Shown here: in pieces, positions 1-12,000 of the stretch
How positions within the stretch are numbered: the first letter of the stretch is position 1
How the letters are laid out: each line of letters starts with the position of its first letter
DNA from: Apostichopus japonicus
Taxonomy: Eukaryota; Echinodermata; Holothuroidea; Aspidochirotida; Stichopodidae
Length of the DNA stretch: 64,000 nucleotides
Direction of reading: 5' to 3'
NCBI RefSeq assembly: GCF_037975245.1
Contig: NC_092582.1
Location: 26,416,077 to 26,480,076 of the forward strand
Translations under genes and position numbers: made by a program
The notes under the pieces: generated by a model
What the model was told of the DNA's origin: nothing
Database searches by the model: none
Seen by the model: the letters and a program-made list of their open reading frames with translations, nothing else

Positions 1-770
1 TGTACTGTCATTATCAGAGAAGTTTTCTAGCTGACGAGACCATCAGGTGATCGGGATGGCCTGTTTTTTTTTCTGAACAACTTAAACATAGTGAAGTACA
101 GTAAACACAAGACAAACAATACTTGTCCGTGATGTAAAACTTTAAGGAAACATTTCACTTGCACATTTCTTCTCGACATTTTTTACTTCAGTTAAGTGAA
201 CGTGGGTCATAAAAAGAGAGTCATGAAGACAGTAACATTCTTGAATTTATTCTCCTTATTTTTACTCTTTCCTACCAACGAACTAGACTTGGACCACTGT
301 AGGCAAAGCTTCAAAAATACTCATCTTAGCGATCGCGACACCTCCGTCAGAGAATTAGACGTTTTCAAAGCAATTCAGGAGGTTAGGGGAGGGAAAAAAA
401 CCGGTTTTTGAGCCAGATTCGTTTTTTTTCTAGCCAAATAAACGGTTTTTAGTCTTCACGTAACCGTGCAAGCTTACATGACACATATCAAATCCGATTT
501 TTTGCCAACATTTGGTGAATAGCTGGAGAGGATCAGATTACGACTCACGTGTAAATGCGTTCGGATCAATGCATAAGTTTACCCCAAGGAGAGATGATCA
601 ACTGATAACATCATGGGATCTGATCCGGATCTAGTGTCAAAGCACCCTAAGTCTAAGCAGGGAAGTGGTCCAAACTTAACAGGCTTTAACAGTTTTTTTC
701 AACTGAAGCTAAATGTTTATCTGTACTATCTGACTAGAGATTGTCTGTATATATTCTTTACTTCTAACAG
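1..770 (+). other. Probable last intron of the ALDH9-like gene
   Basis: No exon, RNA gene or clear repeat is visible here. The short open frames at 196-411 and in the first part of 613-770 have no recognisable domain. The region ends in a good acceptor at 761-770, so intron is the simplest reading. Confidence 0.5.
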
Positions 771-978
771 TGATCTGAAACGAGCTCACCGTCTCTCTGC
801 TCAACTTGAAGCAGGCTACGTCTGGGTTAACAACTTCAACCTGAACCCAGTTGGATTGCCCTTCGGTGGTTTCAAGCAGTCTGGTATCGGACGAGAGAAT
901 GCTGCCGCAACAATCAACCAATTCACACAGCAAAAGAGTGTTTACTTTGAGATGGGTGATGTAGACTGCCCATACTAA
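771..978 (+). CDS. ALDH9A1: Terminal exon of ALDH9A1-like aldehyde dehydrogenase
   Basis: Aldehyde dehydrogenases of the ALDH9 group oxidise 4-trimethylaminobutyraldehyde (carnitine synthesis) and related amino-aldehydes with NAD+ in the cytosol. This is only the C-terminal 69 codons. A pyrimidine-rich acceptor (TTCTTTACTTCTAACAG) ends at 770. The exon opens with the third base of a split codon and then reads DLKRAHRLSAQLEAGYVWVN, followed by the conserved ALDH segment LPFGGFKQSGIGREN and the ALDH9-like ending EMGDVDCPY before TAA at 976-978. The in-frame sequence upstream of 771 does not resemble ALDH and is read as intron. Other exons would lie to the left of the window. The catalytic Cys and Glu are in earlier exons and cannot be checked. 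The assignment to ALDH9 rather than another betaine-aldehyde dehydrogenase-like member rests on the EMGDV tail. Confidence 0.88.
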
Positions 979-1112
979 CTATTGAAGTCAATCAGCTTCC
1001 AGCAGTTAACTCATCATTGGAATTGTCTGGGAGATGGGTGATGTAGACTGCCCATACTAACTATTGAAGTCAATCAGCTTCTATCAGTTAACTCATCATG
1101 GGAATTGTCTCG
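949..1112 (+). repeat. 82-bp tandem duplication across the ALDH stop codon
   Basis: The 82 bases from 949, covering the last ten codons, the TAA and the proximal 3'UTR, are repeated from 1031 with only a few changes. The second copy again encodes the MGDVDCPY ending and TAA but lies downstream of the first stop, so it is 3'UTR. Confidence 0.9.
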
Positions 1113-1269
1113 GCAGATAACAGCTCACCTTGCAGTAGCTTGGACGGTTTTAACATGTAGTGGGTTCTTCAATTTGAATGTGCCTTTGGGGAATCTTGGC
1201 GATGGAGTGTGTGCATGTTTATGAAATGCCTCAGCTTGTAAGGCAATTTGGATTTATGTCATACATGGT

Positions 1270-1920
1270 ATGAGGATCCACATTATGAAGTACACTAAAC
1301 CGAATTTTACTGTGGCTGGAAGGTCAAAATCTGAGAACCTTGTAAACAATACTAAAAAAATGATAACATCAAAATTGAAGGTTTGATACTTGGTATGTGG
1401 ATTCACTTTGTTGAGTACAAGTTTTGCTAGGAGGTCATTGCAGGTTAATGATCTGGATGCCTTGTAAACTCCATAAAATTCTCTCGAGGTAAAGAATGGA
1501 TTTACTTGAAACTTGGTTTTGTAATTCTACCTTACTGAGTAGACATACCCTGTTGTTTTCAGGGGAGTTCAAAGGTGAATTTGAGGTCAAAGTCTGAAAA
1601 CCTTGTAAATATGAAAACCCCAAAAGTAAAAGTAAAACTTAGACTTACCTTTCACAATTTGTATGTTGATCCACCTTATTGAATACAAGATCCCTAGTCT
1701 TGGCTGTGGAGGTCAAAGGTCAATTGAGATCAAATGATGTCATAGTCAGAAAACCTTGTCAACATGATAACTAAAAATTGTAAAAAATTTGAGTTACTTT
1801 ACACTTTGAATGTTTTCCCACCTTTTTGAAAACAAAATCCAGAGTCCTGCCTGTGGAGGTCAAAGTCATTTGATGTCGAAAGAAGTCTGGAAAACTCTTA
1901 AACACGATAAATCCAAACGT
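1270..1920 (+). repeat. Diverged tandem repeat of about 120-150 bp, five units
   Basis: An anchor of the form GATYCACYTTATTGAGTACAAG recurs near 1274, 1399, 1521, 1665 and 1814. It is usually followed by AGGTCAAA and then CTGAAAACCTTGTAAA. Units are strongly diverged, so this is an old repeat. One unit holds a perfect direct repeat AGGTCAAAGGTCA at 1710-1722. Confidence 0.65.
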
Positions 1921-2690
1921 AAAACTGTGCACAGTTTACATGTATCCTTCCTTAAAATCACTGTTCATTTTTATGTAATCACATAAAGCCAACATTTGCC
2001 ATTATTCCATTCAAATTGCTGCGTGTATGATTTAATATAGCATTGCTAACTCGCTTGTTCAGAATATTTGTGTTTTTGTTTATCAGTGACACACACAAGT
2101 AATGAAGCCAAAATCTGATTTTGTATCACACCTGGTTTCCTTTTAATATGTATTATAATTTTAATTATCATTCCGTCATAGATATGGAGAAACAGTCTTT
2201 GTTGGCTCTTCTAAGATTTTCTTACAAGCCAACAGGTTGCTTTTAATATCGTCACTGTGTTATCTCTTTCCCAGGGAGCCAGGGTAATTAAGAAACTTAA
2301 TTCTAAGTCAAGTTAGAGTCATTTACTTTAACATTTACTTATTAAAATTCCTGCATTGACACAATGGTGACAATCACCACAATGATATTGCAATATTTTG
2401 TTGAATTTTTGACACATTGTGAGTATATTAAGTGATATTCTTACAGTTGATTAAATCTGTAGAGCCTAAAACCATAGACCAGCTGGTCCAACCATTGTTT
2501 GGTTTCAAAACGTTCAACAGTACATAGAACTTTATACTCTTGCTAATGACTTATGGAGTAATTAGCAAATTTGACCATTTTTTCAAGTATTTTGTGATGA
2601 ATATAATACAAAAATACTGGATAACTAATTCCCTAGGATGTTTCTTGTTTATAAATGTATTTGATTATTTTTATCAGTGAGGTCTCTTAC
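1921..2690. other. Non-coding AT-rich stretch
   Basis: I see no exon, RNA gene or tandem repeat here. It may be the distal 3'UTR or intergenic DNA after the ALDH9-like gene. Confidence 0.4.
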
Positions 2691-2694
2691 TGAT

Positions 2695-4230
2695 AGCCCA
2701 TCTTTGTGACCCACCATTCCCATTATTAAACTCATCTGTGACACCTCTTCCCTTATTTAACTACTCTGTGTGACACCTCTCCCCTTCTTAATCTCATCTG
2801 TGTGACCAATCTTCCCATGAAAATCATGTGTGACACCTCATCTGTGACACATCATTATACTCATTTGTGTGACACCTTCCCTGAAGCTCAATTGTGTGAC
2901 ACCTCTCCACTTATTGAACTCATCTGTGTGACACCTCTTCCTTTATTCAACTCATCTGTTTGACACTTTCCCATGAAAATCATCTGTGACACCTCATCTG
3001 TGACACATTATGATACTCATTTGTGTGACACCTTCCCTGAAGCTCAATTGTGTGACACCTCTCCACTTATTGAACTCATCTGTGTGACACCTCTTCCTTT
3101 ATTCAACTCCTCTGTTTGACACTTCTTCCCATGAAAATCATCTGTGACACCTCATCTGTGACACATTATTATACTCAATTGTGTGACACTTTCCCTGAAG
3201 CTCAATTGTGTGACATCTCTCCACTTATTAAGCTCATCTGTGTGACACCTCTTCCTTCATTCAACTCATCTGTTTGACACCTCTTCCCATGAAAATCATC
3301 TGTGACACCTCATCTGTGACACATTATTATACGCATTTGTGTGACACCTTCCCTTAAGCTCAATTGTGTGACACCTCTCCACGTATTTAACTCATCTGTG
3401 TGACACCTCTTCCTTTATAAAACTCATTTGTGTGACCTCTTCCCTTGTTAAACTCATCTGTGTGACACCGACCCTTATTAAATTCATCTGTGTGACCCAT
3501 CTTCCCATGGAAATCATGTGACACCTCATCCCAATAAACTCATGTCAACCTCTTGTTAAACTCATGTGCGACACCTTAAACTAATCTGTTGACACCTCTT
3601 CCCTTATTTAACTAATATAGGAGACCATATTAAAGTCACTGTGACACCTCTTCCCATGAACATCAGCTGTGTGACACCTTTTCTTTAACTCATCTGTGAC
3701 ACCTTCACTGAAGCACATGTGTGACACCTTATCAAACTCATCTGTGTGACCCATCTTCCCATGAAAATCATCTGACACCTCATCCCAATAAACTCATTTG
3801 TGTGACACCTTCCCTTATTAAACTCATCTATGTGACCCATCTTCCCATGAAAATCATCTGTGAACACCTCATCCTTTGAAACTCATCCGTGTGACACCTT
3901 CCTTGAAACTAATTTGTGCGACACCTCTTCCATTTTAAAGTTATCTGTGTGACACTACTTCTGTTATTAAACTCATCTGTGGGACACCTTTTCCTCATTA
4001 AACTCATCTGTGCAATCCTTTTCCCTTATTAAACTCATCTGTGACCAATCTTCCCATGAAAATGTGTGACACCTCATCCCATGAAACTCAAATGTGTGAG
4101 ACCTCGTCCCTTAAACTCATGTGTGACACATCTTCCACTTTAACTTATCGTGTGACGCCTTGTGACACCTTCCCCTGTGTTAAACTCATGTGTGACAACT
4201 CTTCCTTGGAAACTCATCTGTTGTGACAAC
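2695..4230 (+). repeat. CTGTGTGACACC minisatellite with 157-bp higher-order units
   Basis: The basic unit is about 30-34 bp and resembles ACTCATCTGTGTGACACCTC followed by TTCCC and TTATTAA. It is degenerate at both ends. In the centre the phrase CATGAAAATCAT recurs at 2816, 2972, 3130 and 3288, giving a higher-order period of 156-158 bp. Short open frames inside it have no protein-like features and are treated as non-coding. Confidence 0.92.
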
Positions 4231-4403
4231 AGTGTCAACGCTGTCTTTGTTTACTTGAACACATTTTGTTGTTAAAATTAACCAGAATGCAAAATGCATT
4301 GAGGTTTCGATGACTTCAATGTACTACACTTCTGCTTATTAACCAGAAGTAGCTCTTACAATATATAATGGCCCGAACCAGTATTTTGATGTGGCATGAT
4401 GCG

Positions 4404-4805
4404 GGTCCACTACTGGATTACAATAGTGTAACTCCCAACCTTGACGGACATTTTGTTCTCAAGTTATTGCAAAAATACAAGTTTTAACCTCTGGTTGACC
4501 TTGTTGCCCTTGGATCACATGACCGTTATGTTTTGAAACGACCCCTTACCCCATTCACAACTACCCCCAAAATATCAACCATGTCGGACCCTGTCACTGG
4601 GAGTTATTGCTTGTTTCAATATTTTGGTTTCTGGCCTCTAAATGACCTTTGGTGACCTTCAAAGGCACCAAAAACAATAGGGTTCATCTACTCAATGTGG
4701 TACTCATATACACCAAATATTAGATTGGCCCAAGCTTCCCTACTTGAGATATCGTGTTTACAAGCAAGCGAGGCGTCGCACACTCACATACACACGCACG
4801 CACAC
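4404..4805 (+). repeat. Dispersed repeat, copy 1
   Basis: This segment aligns along most of its length, in the same orientation, with 45023-45415. Shared landmarks are CTCAAGTTATTGC, GACCTTGGATCACATGACCG, CACTGGGAGTTATTGC, GCACCAAAAACAATAGGG and a final CA/CG-rich tail (CACACGCACGCACAC). It is an interspersed repeat, not a gene. The class cannot be named from the sequence. Confidence 0.85.
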
Positions 4806-5358
4806 TTAACACCTTATGGAGAACACCTTGTGAGGAACAGCAATGCGCATGAGCCGTGAGGATAACTTAGGGGTAACAGTGAGGATGAAGATACCTTGTG
4901 AGGAACAATGGTGGCTAGCATACACATTAGTGTTTTAATTATTCCTTAATTAATTGGACAATTAATTTAATGAATGGCGCTTTTTAGGATCGTGTGGTGT
5001 TGTTTAATCCTGATTTGTTGTAGCTCAACTGAGTATACTAGAAATGGTTTTAAGCTGTTCCATGAACAAAACATATGATGATTGTGGTGTAAAAAAAAAA
5101 TAATTAAGTTCAAGGTTACACTACATACCTTGCGTTGAATTACGGATCAGGGAGTGAGAACCTTTACTTAGAATCAAGTCAAATACATGTGTAAAAGTTA
5201 GGAGCTACCAGGTAAGCTAGGATATATTGATCCCTCCAAGTCAATGAGATTTACCTTTACTGTGTAGCCTGAAAGGAGATTACCTAATTACTATCACAAG
5301 CAACTGTATATTGTTGTATCATGTTTCTTGTGTTATTGTTACCATTCGCATTCTAGGA
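4806..5358. other. No gene seen
   Basis: AT-rich unique-looking DNA between the dispersed repeat and a local duplication. No coding or RNA signal was recognised. Confidence 0.4.
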
Positions 5359-6046
5359 CCTAAATATTATATGAGTACCAGTGTAGCTTGTGGGGTATCA
5401 AACTTAAATGTGATCTAATATACCTTAATGCAACTAAGTTGCACTCTAAAGTGGATGCTTACATTGCTATTAGAAGTTAAACAATAACTTTGACCCTGGT
5501 TTTATACTGGAATATGAAAATTCAACTATTGATGCTGTATTCTGGTCATGTTTGGTGAGTGCCAGGATACATTGTGGGTAACAGACAGTAAAATTAAATT
5601 ACAATTTGTCTCTCAAGAACTAAACAAGAACTTAATCCATCTACCTAGCAAACAATGGCAATTCCTTGATATAAATTCATCTAATTGACAGCCGAAATCC
5701 GTACAGGAAAATACTTATTATTTGCATAATTGTAACACCTAAATATTATATGAGTACTAGTGTAGCTTGTGGGGTACAGACCTTTAGTGTGATATGAATA
5801 TACCTTAATGCATCTAAGTGGCAGCCTATTGTAGGTGACTTCATTGCTATTAGAAGCCAACAATAACTGGCCAACAGAAGCTGGTTTTATACTGGAATAT
5901 TAAAATTCACCTATTGATGCTGTATTCTGGTCATATTATATATACACATACAGTGAAATAAAATTACAATTTGTCTCTCTAGAACTTAAACTTTCGCCCT
6001 AGCAAACAATGGAAATTCCTTGATGTAAATTCCTTGATATAAATTA
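5359..6046 (+). repeat. 379-bp tandem duplication next to the satellite array
   Basis: A diverged unit starting CCTAAATATTATATGAGTA at 5359 is repeated at 5738. Landmarks GTAGCTTGTGGGGTA, GGTTTTATACTGGAATAT, TGATGCTGTATTCTGGTCAT and CCTAGCAAACAATGG occur in the same order in both copies. The second copy runs straight into the first satellite monomer. Confidence 0.85.
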
Positions 6047-9000
6047 AATTGTACCTGTGGTGTGTGGCGCCTGTTGGATTCCTTTCCACGTGACAAGATT
6101 GGTATAAACACTTATATTCTGGCGGAAAAATGAAATTTAATAACCATATCTTGACGTCATTTCATATCTAATTTAAATGACTAAAACTTCGTCGAAAGCC
6201 ATTTTTGACTCGAGAGAAGCGTCTACTGGGTGCTGGGAGTCCCTTCTACGTAATCTGAGAGAGATTTGAGAACTTTCATTTTTGGCTCAAAATCGCCAAT
6301 TTCATAAGGCTATACCCTTATGATTTTGTCCGATTTTGGCCAAAATCGCGACTTTTTTAATTCTTCCCAAAATTGTACCTGTGGTGTGTGGCGCCCTTTG
6401 GATTCCTTTCCACGTGACAAGAGCGGTATAAACACCTATATTCTGGTGGAAAAAAAATGAAATTTAATAACCATATCTTGACGTCATTTCATATCTAATT
6501 TAAATGACTAAAACTTCGTGGAATGCCATTTTTGACTGAAAAGAAGCGTCTACTGGGTGCCGGGAGTCACTTCTACGTAATCTGAGAGAGATTTGAGAAC
6601 TTTCATTTTTGGCCCAAAATCGCCAATTTCATAAAGCTATACCCTTATGATTTTGTCCGATTTTGGCCAAAATCGCGACTTTTTTAATTCTTCCCAAAAT
6701 TGTACCTGTGGTGTGGCGCCCTTTGAATTCCTTTCCACGTGACAAGAGCGGTATAAACACCTATATTTTGGTGAAAAAAAATGAAATTTAATAACCATAT
6801 CTTGACGTCATTTCATATCTAATTTAAATAACTAAAACCTTGTCGAATGCCACTTTTGACTCCAGAGAAGCGTCTACTGGGTGCTAGGAGTCCTTCTACG
6901 TAATCTGAGAGAGATTTGAGAACTTTCATTTTTGGCTCAAAATCGCCAATTTCATAAGGCTATACCCTTATGATTTTGTCCGATTTTGGCCAAAATCGCG
7001 ACTTTTTTAATTCTTCCCAAAATTGTACCTGTGTTGTGTGGCGCCCTTTGGATTCCTTTCCACGTGACAAGATTGGTATAAACACTTATATTCTGGTGGA
7101 AAAATGAAATTTAATAACCATATCTTGACGTCATTTCATATCTAATTTAAATGACTAAAACTTCGTCGAAAGCCATTTTTGACTCGAGAGAAGCGTCTAC
7201 TGGGTGCTGGGAGTCCCTTCTACGTAATCTGAGAGAGATTTGAGAACTTTCATTTTTGGCCCAAAATCGCCAATTTCATAAGGCTATACCCTTATGATTT
7301 TGTCCGATTTTGGCCAAAATCGCGACTTTTTTAAATCTTCCCAAAATTGTACCTGCCCTTTGGATTCCTTTCCACGTGACAAGATTGGTATAAACACTTA
7401 TATTCTGGTGGAAAAATGAAAATTAATAACCATATCTTGACGTCATTTCATATCTAATTTAAATGACTAAAACTTCGTCGAAAGCCATTTTTGACTCGAG
7501 AGAAGCGTCTACTGGGTGCTGGGAGTCCTTTCTACGTAATCTGAGAGAGATTTGAGAACTTTCATCTTTGGCCCAAAATCGCCAATTTCATAAGGCTATA
7601 CCCTTATGATTTTGTCCGATTTTGACCAAAATCGCGACTTTTTTCATTCTTCCCAAAATTGTACCTGTGTTGTGTGGCGCCCTTTGGATTCCTTTCCACG
7701 AGACAAGATTGGTATAAACACTTATATTCTGGTGGAAAAATGAAATTTAATAACCATATCTTGACGTCATTTCATATCTAATTTAAATGACTAAAACTTC
7801 GTCGAAAGCCATTTTTGACTCGAGAGAAGCGTCTACTGGGTGCTGGGAGTCCCTTTTACGTAATCTGAGAGAGATTTGAGAACTTTCATTTTTGGCCCAA
7901 CATCGCCAATTTCATAAGGCTATACCCTTATGATTTTGTCCGATTTTGACCAAAATCGCGACTTTTTTAATTCTTCCCAAAATTGTACCTGTGGTGTGTG
8001 GCGCCCTTTGGATTCCTTTCCACGTGACAAGATCGGTATAAACACTTATATTCTGGTGGAAAAATGAAATTTAATAACCATATCTTGACGTCATTTCATA
8101 TCTAATTTAAATGACTAAAACTTCGTCGAATGCCACTTTTGACTCCAGAGAAGCGTCTACTGGGTGCCGGGAGTCCCTTCTACGTAATCTGAGAGAGATT
8201 TGAGAACTTTCCTTTTTGGCTCAAAAATCGCCAATTTCATAAGGCTATACCCTTATGATTTTGTCCGATTTTGACCAAAATCGCGACTTTTTTAATTCTT
8301 CCCAAAATTGTACCTGTGTTGTGTGGCGCCCTTTGGATTCCTTTCCACGTGACAAGATTGGTATAAACACTTATATTCTGGTGGAAAAATGAAATTTATT
8401 AACCATATCTTGACGTCATTTCATATCTAATTTAAATGACTAAAACTTCGTCGAAAGCCATTTTTGACTCGAGAGAAGCGTCTACTGGGTGCTGGGAGTC
8501 CCTTCTACGTAATCTGAGAGAGATTTGAGAACTTTCATTTTTGGCCCAAAATCGCCAATTTCATAAGGCTATACCCTTATGATTTTGTCCGATTTTGGCC
8601 AAAATCGCGACTTTTTTAAATCTTCCCAAAATTGTACCTGCCCTTTGGATTCCTTTCCACGTGACAAGATTGGTATAAACACTTATATTCTGGTGGAAAA
8701 ATGAAAATTAATAACCATATCTTGACGTCATTTCATATCTAATTTAAATGACTAAAACTTCGTCGAAAGCCATTTTTGACTCGAGAGAAGCGTCTACTGG
8801 GTGCTGGGAGTCCTTTCTACGTAATCTGAGAGAGATTTGAGAACTTTCATCTTTGGCCCAAAATCGCCAATTTCATAAGGCTATACCCTTATGATTTTGT
8901 CCGATTTTGACCAAAATCGCGACTTTTTTCATTCTTCCCAAAATTGTACCTGTGTTGTGTGGCGCCCTTTGGATTCCTTTCCACGAGACAAGATTGGTAT

Positions 9001-12000
9001 AACACTTATATTCTGGTGGAAAAATGAAATTTAATAACCATATCTTGACGTCATTTCATATCTAATTTAAATGACTAAAACTTCGTCGAAAGCCATTTTT
9101 GACTCGAGAGAAGCGTCTACTGGGTGCTGGGAGTCCCTTTTACGTAATCTGAGAGAGATTTGAGAACTTTCATTTTTGGCCCAACATCGCCAATTTCATA
9201 AGGCTATACCCTTATGATTTTGTCCGATTTTGACCAAAATCGCGACTTTTTTAATTCTTCCCAAAATTGTACCTGTGGTGTGTGGCGCCCTTTGGATTCC
9301 TTTCCACGTGACAAGATCGGTATAAACACTTATATTCTGGTGGAAAAATGAAATTTAATAACCATATCTTGACGTCATTTCATATCTAATTTAAATGACT
9401 AAAACTTCGTCGAATGCCACTTTTGACTCCAGAGAAGCGTCTACTGGGTGCCGGGAGTCCCTTCTACGTAATCTGAGAGAGATTTGAGAACTTTCCTTTT
9501 TGGCTCAAAAATCGCCAATTTCATAAGGCTATACCCTTATGATTTTGTCCGATTTTGACCAAAATCGCGACTTTTTTAATTCTTCCCAAAATTGTACCTG
9601 TGTTGTGTGGCGCCCTTTGGATTCCTTTCCACGTGACAAGATTGGTATAAACACTTATATTCTGGTGGAAAAATGAAATTTATTAACCATATCTTGACGT
9701 CATTTCATATCTAATTTAAATGACTAAAACTTCGTCGAAAGCCATTTTTGACTCGAGAGAAGCGTCTACTGGGTGCTGGGAGTCCCTTTTACGTAATCTG
9801 AGAGAGATTTGAGAACTTTCATTTTTGGCTCAAAATCGCCAATTTCATAAGGCTATACCCTTATGATTTTGTCCGATTTTGGCCAAAATCGCGACTTTTT
9901 ATTTCTTCCCAAAATTGTACCTGTGGTGTGTGGCGCCCTTTGGATTCATTTCCACGTGACAAGAGCGGTATAAACACTTATATTCTGGTGGAAAAATGAA
10001 ATTTAATAACCATATCTTGACGTCATTTCATATCTAATTTAAATGACTAAAACTTCGTCGAAAGCCATTTTTGACTAGAGAGAAGCGTCTACTGGGTGCC
10101 GGGAGTCCCTTCTACGTAATCTGAGAGAGATTTGAGAACTTTCATTTTTGGCTCAAAATCGCCAATTTCATAAGGCTATACCCTTATGATTTTGTCCGAT
10201 TTTGGCCAAAATCGCGACTTTTTTAACTCTTCCCAAAATTGTACCTGTGTTGTGTGGCGCCCTTTGGATTCCTTTCCACGAGACAAGATTGGTATAAACA
10301 CTTATATTCTGGTGGAAAAATGAAATTTAATAACCATATCTTGACGTCATTTCATATCTAATTTAAATGACTAAAACTTCGTCGAAAGCCATTTTTGACT
10401 CGAGAGAAGCGTCTACTGGGTGCTGGGAGTCCCTTCTACGTAATCTGAGAGAGATTTGAGAACTTTCATTTTTGGCCCAAAATCGCCAATTTCATAAGGC
10501 TATACCCTTATGATTTTGTCCGATTTTGGCCAAAATCGCGACTTTTTTAAATCTTCCCAAAATTGTACCTGTGGTGTGTGGCGCCCTTTGGATTCCTTTC
10601 CACGTGACAAGATTGGTATAAACACTTATATTCTGGTGGAAAAATGAAATTTAATAACCATATCTTGACGTCATTTCATATCTAATTTAAATGACTAAAA
10701 CTTCGTGGAATGCCATTTTTGACTGACAAGAAGCGTCTACTGGGTGCCGGGAGTCCCTTCTACGTAATCTGAGAGAGATTTGAGAACTTTCATTTTTGGC
10801 CCAAAATCGCCAATTTCATAAGGCTATACCCTTATGATTTTGTCCGATTTTGGCCAAAATCGCGACTTTTTTAATTCTTCCCAAAATTGTACCTGTGGTG
10901 TGTGGCGCCCTTTGGATTCCTTTCCACGTGACAAGAGCGGTATAAACACTTATATTCTGGTGGAAAAATGAAATTTAATAACCATATCTTGACGTCATTT
11001 CATATCTAATTTAAATGACTAAAACTTCGTCGAAAGCCATTTTTGACTAGAGAGAAGCGTCTACTGGGTGCCGGGAGTCCCTTCTACGTAATCTGAGAGA
11101 GATTTGAGAACTTTCATTTTTGGCCCAAAATCGCCAATTTCATAAGGCTATACCCTTATGATTTTGTCCGATTTTGGCCAAAATCGCGACTTTTTTAAAT
11201 CTTCCCAAAATTGTACCTGCCCTTTGGATTCCTTTCCACGTGGCAAGATTGGTATAAACACTTATATTCTGGTGGAAAAATGAAAATTAATAACCATATC
11301 TTGACGTCATTTCATATCTAATTTAAATGACTAAAACTTCGTCGAAAGCCATTTTTGACTCGAGAGAAGCGTCTACTGGGTGCTGGGAGTCCCTTCTACG
11401 TAATCTGAGAGAGATTTGAGAACTTTCATTTTTGGCCCAAAATCGCCAATTTCATAAGGCTATACCCTTATGATTTTGTCCGATTTTGGCCAAAATCGCG
11501 ACTTTTTTAAATCTTCCCAAAATTGTACCTGTGGTGTGTGGCGCCCTTTGGATTCCTTTCCACGTGACAAGATTGGTATAAACACTTATATTCTGGTGGA
11601 AAAATGAAATTTAATAACCATATCTTGACGTCATTTCATATCTAATTTAAATGACTAAAACTTCGTGGAATGCCATTTTTGACTGACAAGAAGCGTCTAC
11701 TGGGTGCCGGGAGTCCCTTCTACGTAATCTGAGAGAGATTTGAGAACTTTCATTTTTGGCCCAAAATCGCCAATTTCATAAGGCTATACCCTTATGATTT
11801 TGTCCGATTTTGGCCAAAATCGCGACTTTTTTAATTCTTCCCAAAATTGTACCTGTGGTGTGTGGCGCCCTTTGGATTCCTTTCCACGTGACAAGAGCGG
11901 TATAAACACTTATATTCTGGTGGAAAAATGAAATTTAATAACCATATCTTGACGTCATTTCATATCTAATTTAAATGACTAAAACTTCGTCGAAAGCCAT

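Noticed and set aside
2695-4230. CTGTGTGACACC array as a possible CRISPR array
   Set aside because: Units lack a fixed repeat plus unique spacers, are degenerate throughout and lie in animal DNA.
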